From assembly GCA_003645915.1 (NCBI GenBank), contig QNDG01000002.1, forward strand, positions 1 through 16,774: a DNA stretch of 16,774 nucleotides. The letters are read 5' to 3'. Of the stretch, positions 14,821 to 16,774 are shown in pieces (position 1 is the stretch's first letter; each line of letters starts with the position of its first letter). The notes below the pieces were generated by a model. It ran no database searches. It was given only the letters and a program-made list of their open reading frames with translations, and was not told the DNA's origin. Source of the DNA: Candidatus Zhuqueibacterota bacterium. GTDB taxonomy: Bacteria > Zhuqueibacterota > QNDG01. A program made the translations under genes and the position numbers.

Positions 14821-15159
14821 ATGAATATCGATATTAAAGATCAGGATGGAATTTTAATATTGTCCGTCAAAGGAAATCTTATGGGTGGACAGGAAACCCT
14901 CCAAATTCATGAAAAGGTAAAAAAATTGGTTGAACAGGGAAACAAGAAATTTGTTATTGACCTTTCAAAAGTTAAATGGATGAACAGTTCCGGCCTTGGT
15001 ACAATGATGGGGTGCCTTACTTCAATTAAAAACGGTTCCGGTGAGTTGAAAATTTGTGGTGTAACTGAAAAAGTAAAAAGTCTGTTTATGATCACAAAGC
15101 TTATTACTCTTTTTGATTCATATGATTCTGTTGAAGAAGCAGTTAATGCATTTAAGTAA
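14821..15159 (+). CDS. STAS-domain anti-anti-sigma factor-like protein (second copy)
   Basis: 112 residues, a single STAS domain: IDIKDQDGILILSVKGNLMGG, then FVIDLSKVKWMNSSGLGTMM with the phospho-switch loop. Ser56 in N-S-S-G aligns with the phosphorylated serine of SpoIIAA; the preceding residue is Asn55 rather than Asp. An upstream ATG at 14797 extends the frame, but CGGAGG at 14808-14813 lies 7 nt before the ATG at 14821, which is clearly the better start. It has its own promoter upstream and a good intrinsic terminator downstream, so it is a single-gene transcript. It has the same length as the STAS protein at 5783-6121 but differs clearly in sequence, so the two are not a recent duplication. 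No kinase or phosphatase partner is in the window. Confidence 0.92.
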   Translation: MNIDIKDQDGILILSVKGNLMGGQETLQIHEKVKKLVEQGNKKFVIDLSKVKWMNSSGLGTMMGCLTSIKNGSGELKICGVTEKVKSLFMITKLITLFDSYDSVEEAVNAFK

Positions 15160-15184
15160 AATTATAAATTGAAATAATTTTAGT

Positions 15185-15216
15185 AAAGGGTAGCTTTCAT
15201 GTTGCCCTTTTTTATT
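15185..15216 (+). terminator. Intrinsic terminator after the second STAS gene
   Basis: AAAGGGTAGC (15185-15194) pairs with GTTGCCCTTT (15201-15210), ten pairs including two G-U, around a 6-nt loop, and runs directly into TTTATT. This is a classic rho-independent terminator 26 nt after the stop codon. Confidence 0.85.
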
Positions 15217-15304
15217 GTAATCTTAAGCAACAGGATAATAGAATTAACTGATAAATCCGGCCTGAAAATACTGTTTAAAAATTAGTTCCGGCATCAATTT
15301 TAAT

Positions 15305-15333
15305 TTGACAATGCTGTAACTTTTTCTTACTTT
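15305..15333 (+). promoter_or_regulatory. Candidate promoter of the polyprenyl synthase gene
   Basis: A perfect TTGACA at 15305-15310 is followed at 17 bp by a poor -10 (TACTTT, 15328-15333). Alternatively TTG with TAnnTT 20 bp downstream resembles the Bacteroidetes -33/-7 type. The rest of the 202-nt gap holds only the terminator of the STAS gene. Confidence 0.35.
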
Positions 15334-15361
15334 AAAGTCTATATAAATAACAGGATGTTTT

Positions 15362-16318
15362 ATGATAAACGGTATTTTGCGGGAAGAACTGAATTCTTTT
15401 AAAACAGCCTATTCAGAAGTTCTAAATGACAGTGATTCTCATATTCAGAAAATACTTGATTATATAAAGGATGAAAACGGTAAATTAATAAGACCGACTC
15501 TCTTTTTTTTGTGTCAGGGACTTGTAAAAAACCCTGATATAAATACGGTTTCTATTGCCGTACTGCTTGAACTTTTACATACTGCTTCTTTGGTACATGA
15601 TGATATTATTGATAATTCCGAAGTACGCAGAGGCCGTAATACAGCAAAAGAGATATGGTCAAATCAAAGTGCTGTTCTTCTCGGTGATTTTCTTTTTTCA
15701 AAAGTGTTGAAAATCGGTTTATCGTCCAGATTCCCTGAAGTTATGCAAACTACTGCAAAAATTGTTTACGATATGGCCAGAGAAGAGCTGCGTCAATCTT
15801 TAAGGACTGATTTTTACGTCCCTTCAGAGCACGATTATTTTTTGAATATTCAAAAAAAGACAGGCGGATTATTTGAAGCGAGCTGCTATCTCGGAGGGAT
15901 TGTATCTTATGCTGATCCAGAGCAACTGGATATGCTTTCCGAAATCGGAAGAAATTTCGGGATGGCTTATCAGATCATTGACGATATAATGGATTATACA
16001 GGCAATGAAAAAATTGCTGGTAAGAATTTAAAAAGAGATATTTTTAACGGAGTTTTGACTTTACCTTTTATTTATACGTATTACGGTCTTGATAATAAAA
16101 CTAAAAAACATTTCAAAAAATCCGTTCAGGAACGATCGGAGCAGGGGATATATGATATTTATGATTATATTGTAAATAATGGCGGTATTGATTATGCCAA
16201 GCAGAAAGCTGGAAAATGCTTTTCAGATTCAATTACATTAATTGAGAAATTTGACAATTCAATTTACAGAAAAGAATTTGTACAATTTGTCCGGAACGGT
16301 TTAACGAGGTTTAAATGA
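15362..16318 (+). CDS. Trans-polyprenyl diphosphate synthase (IspB/HepT-like)
   Basis: 318 residues, the normal length for a long-chain trans-prenyltransferase. GKLIRPTLFFL (40-50) binds IPP. The first Asp-rich motif, LVHDDIIDNSEVRRG, has Asp80, Asp81 and Asp84 in DDxxD and the arginine pair behind it. The second Asp-rich motif is AYQIIDDIMDYTG with Asp207, Asp208 and Asp211. GKNLKRDIFNGVLTLPFIY (220-238) corresponds to the usual GK-x4-D-x3-G-x-LTLP. Alanine and leucine occupy the positions before the first DDxxD that control chain length, consistent with a long product, so it probably makes the side chain of menaquinone or ubiquinone. I cannot tell octaprenyl from other lengths. It overlaps the following apbE gene by 4 bp (ATGA), so the two form one transcript. 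Confidence 0.93.
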   Translation: MINGILREELNSFKTAYSEVLNDSDSHIQKILDYIKDENGKLIRPTLFFLCQGLVKNPDINTVSIAVLLELLHTASLVHDDIIDNSEVRRGRNTAKEIWSNQSAVLLGDFLFSKVLKIGLSSRFPEVMQTTAKIVYDMAREELRQSLRTDFYVPSEHDYFLNIQKKTGGLFEASCYLGGIVSYADPEQLDMLSEIGRNFGMAYQIIDDIMDYTGNEKIAGKNLKRDIFNGVLTLPFIYTYYGLDNKTKKHFKKSVQERSEQGIYDIYDYIVNNGGIDYAKQKAGKCFSDSITLIEKFDNSIYRKEFVQFVRNGLTRFK

Positions 16319-16774
16319 AACGTGCCACTCTTGTAATTTATTTACTTGTTATTTCTGTTTTTTTAGGATGCAGCAGAGTAAATTATCCGGTTGAAGAAAC
16401 AAGAATATTAATGGATACTGTGGTAAAGATTTCTGTATATAAATCCAACGGTACATATGCTGAAATAAAATCAAAAATTGATAGTACTTTTACTTTAATG
16501 AAACAGCTTGAAAATCAGGTTTCATCTCATATACAATCAAGTGATGTGTGCAAAGCTAATGATAAAGCGGGAATACAAAAAACAGATATACACAGAGAAA
16601 CGTCGTTTATTATAAAAAAATCCATTGAGATATCAAAAAATACCAATGGATTTTTTGACATTACAATCGGCGCTGTAAAAAATATATGGCCCTTTGGAAA
16701 AGCTGATCCTGTTCCTCCTTCTGATTCTGCTGTAAAGCGTTTACTGAATCTTGTAAACTATAATCTGGTTGAAG
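16315..16774 (+). CDS. apbE: FAD:protein FMN transferase lipoprotein, N-terminal part (cut by window end)
   Basis: The ATG overlaps the stop of the prenyl synthase gene (ATGA) with CGAGGT a few bases upstream, and the frame stays open for 153 codons to the window end. The protein starts with a lipoprotein signal MKRATLVIYLLVISVFLGC, with the lipobox cysteine at residue 19. The ApbE motifs ILMDTVVKISVY and NTNGFFDITIGAVKNIWPFG follow; the latter matches the conserved TxGxFDxTxxPL-type segment. ApbE transfers FMN from FAD to Thr/Ser of target proteins such as NqrB/C or RnfG/D on the outer face of the inner membrane and needs Mg2+. About half the family length is missing, including the C-terminal catalytic His/Asp region. 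Linkage to a quinone side-chain gene fits a role in respiration. Confidence 0.9.
   Translation, partial: MKRATLVIYLLVISVFLGCSRVNYPVEETRILMDTVVKISVYKSNGTYAEIKSKIDSTFTLMKQLENQVSSHIQSSDVCKANDKAGIQKTDIHRETSFIIKKSIEISKNTNGFFDITIGAVKNIWPFGKADPVPPSDSAVKRLLNLVNYNLVE

Noticed and set aside
14505..14837. 110-codon plus-strand frame bridging the fusion gene and the second STAS gene
   Set aside because: It overlaps the conserved AMMECR1 domain in another frame and has no RBS or family features.

Overview
The window is one AT-rich stretch of bacterial chromosome in which every gene reads on the plus strand. Spacing is tight, with several 4-8 bp stop/start overlaps, and many starts have good Shine-Dalgarno (SD) sequences. 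The gene set fits a Gram-negative bacterium: an ApbE lipoprotein, a Tat-type signal, Gld-type ABC genes and NfeD/slipin. Frequent AGA arginine codons and the Gld-like genes hint at an FCB-group or related uncultured lineage, but I cannot assign a phylum. Apart from the structured RNA locus nothing looks foreign: I see no transposase, integrase, CRISPR array, tRNA or rRNA.

Layout. (1) 1-4030: a Gld-type ABC transporter operon, consisting of the tail of an ATPase, a 6-TM permease, a GldG-like auxiliary protein and a DUF4340 protein. It ends in a long hairpin. (2) 4156-6121: a sigma70-like promoter, a ComM/YifB AAA+ protein and a small STAS protein. (3) 6132-6303, minus strand: a structured RNA of about 172 nt with a closing stem and a U-tract. 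I read it as a probable 6S RNA; it is the only minus-strand gene I see. (4) 6391-9657: a membrane proteolysis and quality-control operon of P1-family peptidase, NfeD/ClpP-class protease and slipin (SPFH). (5) 9752-11238: a small 4-TM protein translationally coupled, through a TTG start, to a two-lobed GNAT-like protein. (6) 11414-14737: an AmmeMemoRadiSam operon of SagB-type nitroreductase, radical SAM enzyme (AmrS) and a MEMO-AMMECR1 fusion. (7) 14821-15159: a second STAS protein with its own promoter and terminator. (8) 15362-16774: a trans-polyprenyl diphosphate synthase overlapping the start of an ApbE flavin transferase lipoprotein, which is cut by the window end.

The most interesting region is the AmmeMemoRadiSam operon. 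The radical SAM enzyme begins with a perfect twin-arginine motif and the MEMO-AMMECR1 fusion begins with a Sec-type signal or anchor, so the module may act outside the cytoplasm. The fusion also has a textbook SD plus ATG exactly at the domain boundary, which could yield a separate cytoplasmic AMMECR1 protein. The second highlight is the putative 6S RNA on the opposite strand between the first STAS gene and the P1 peptidase gene.
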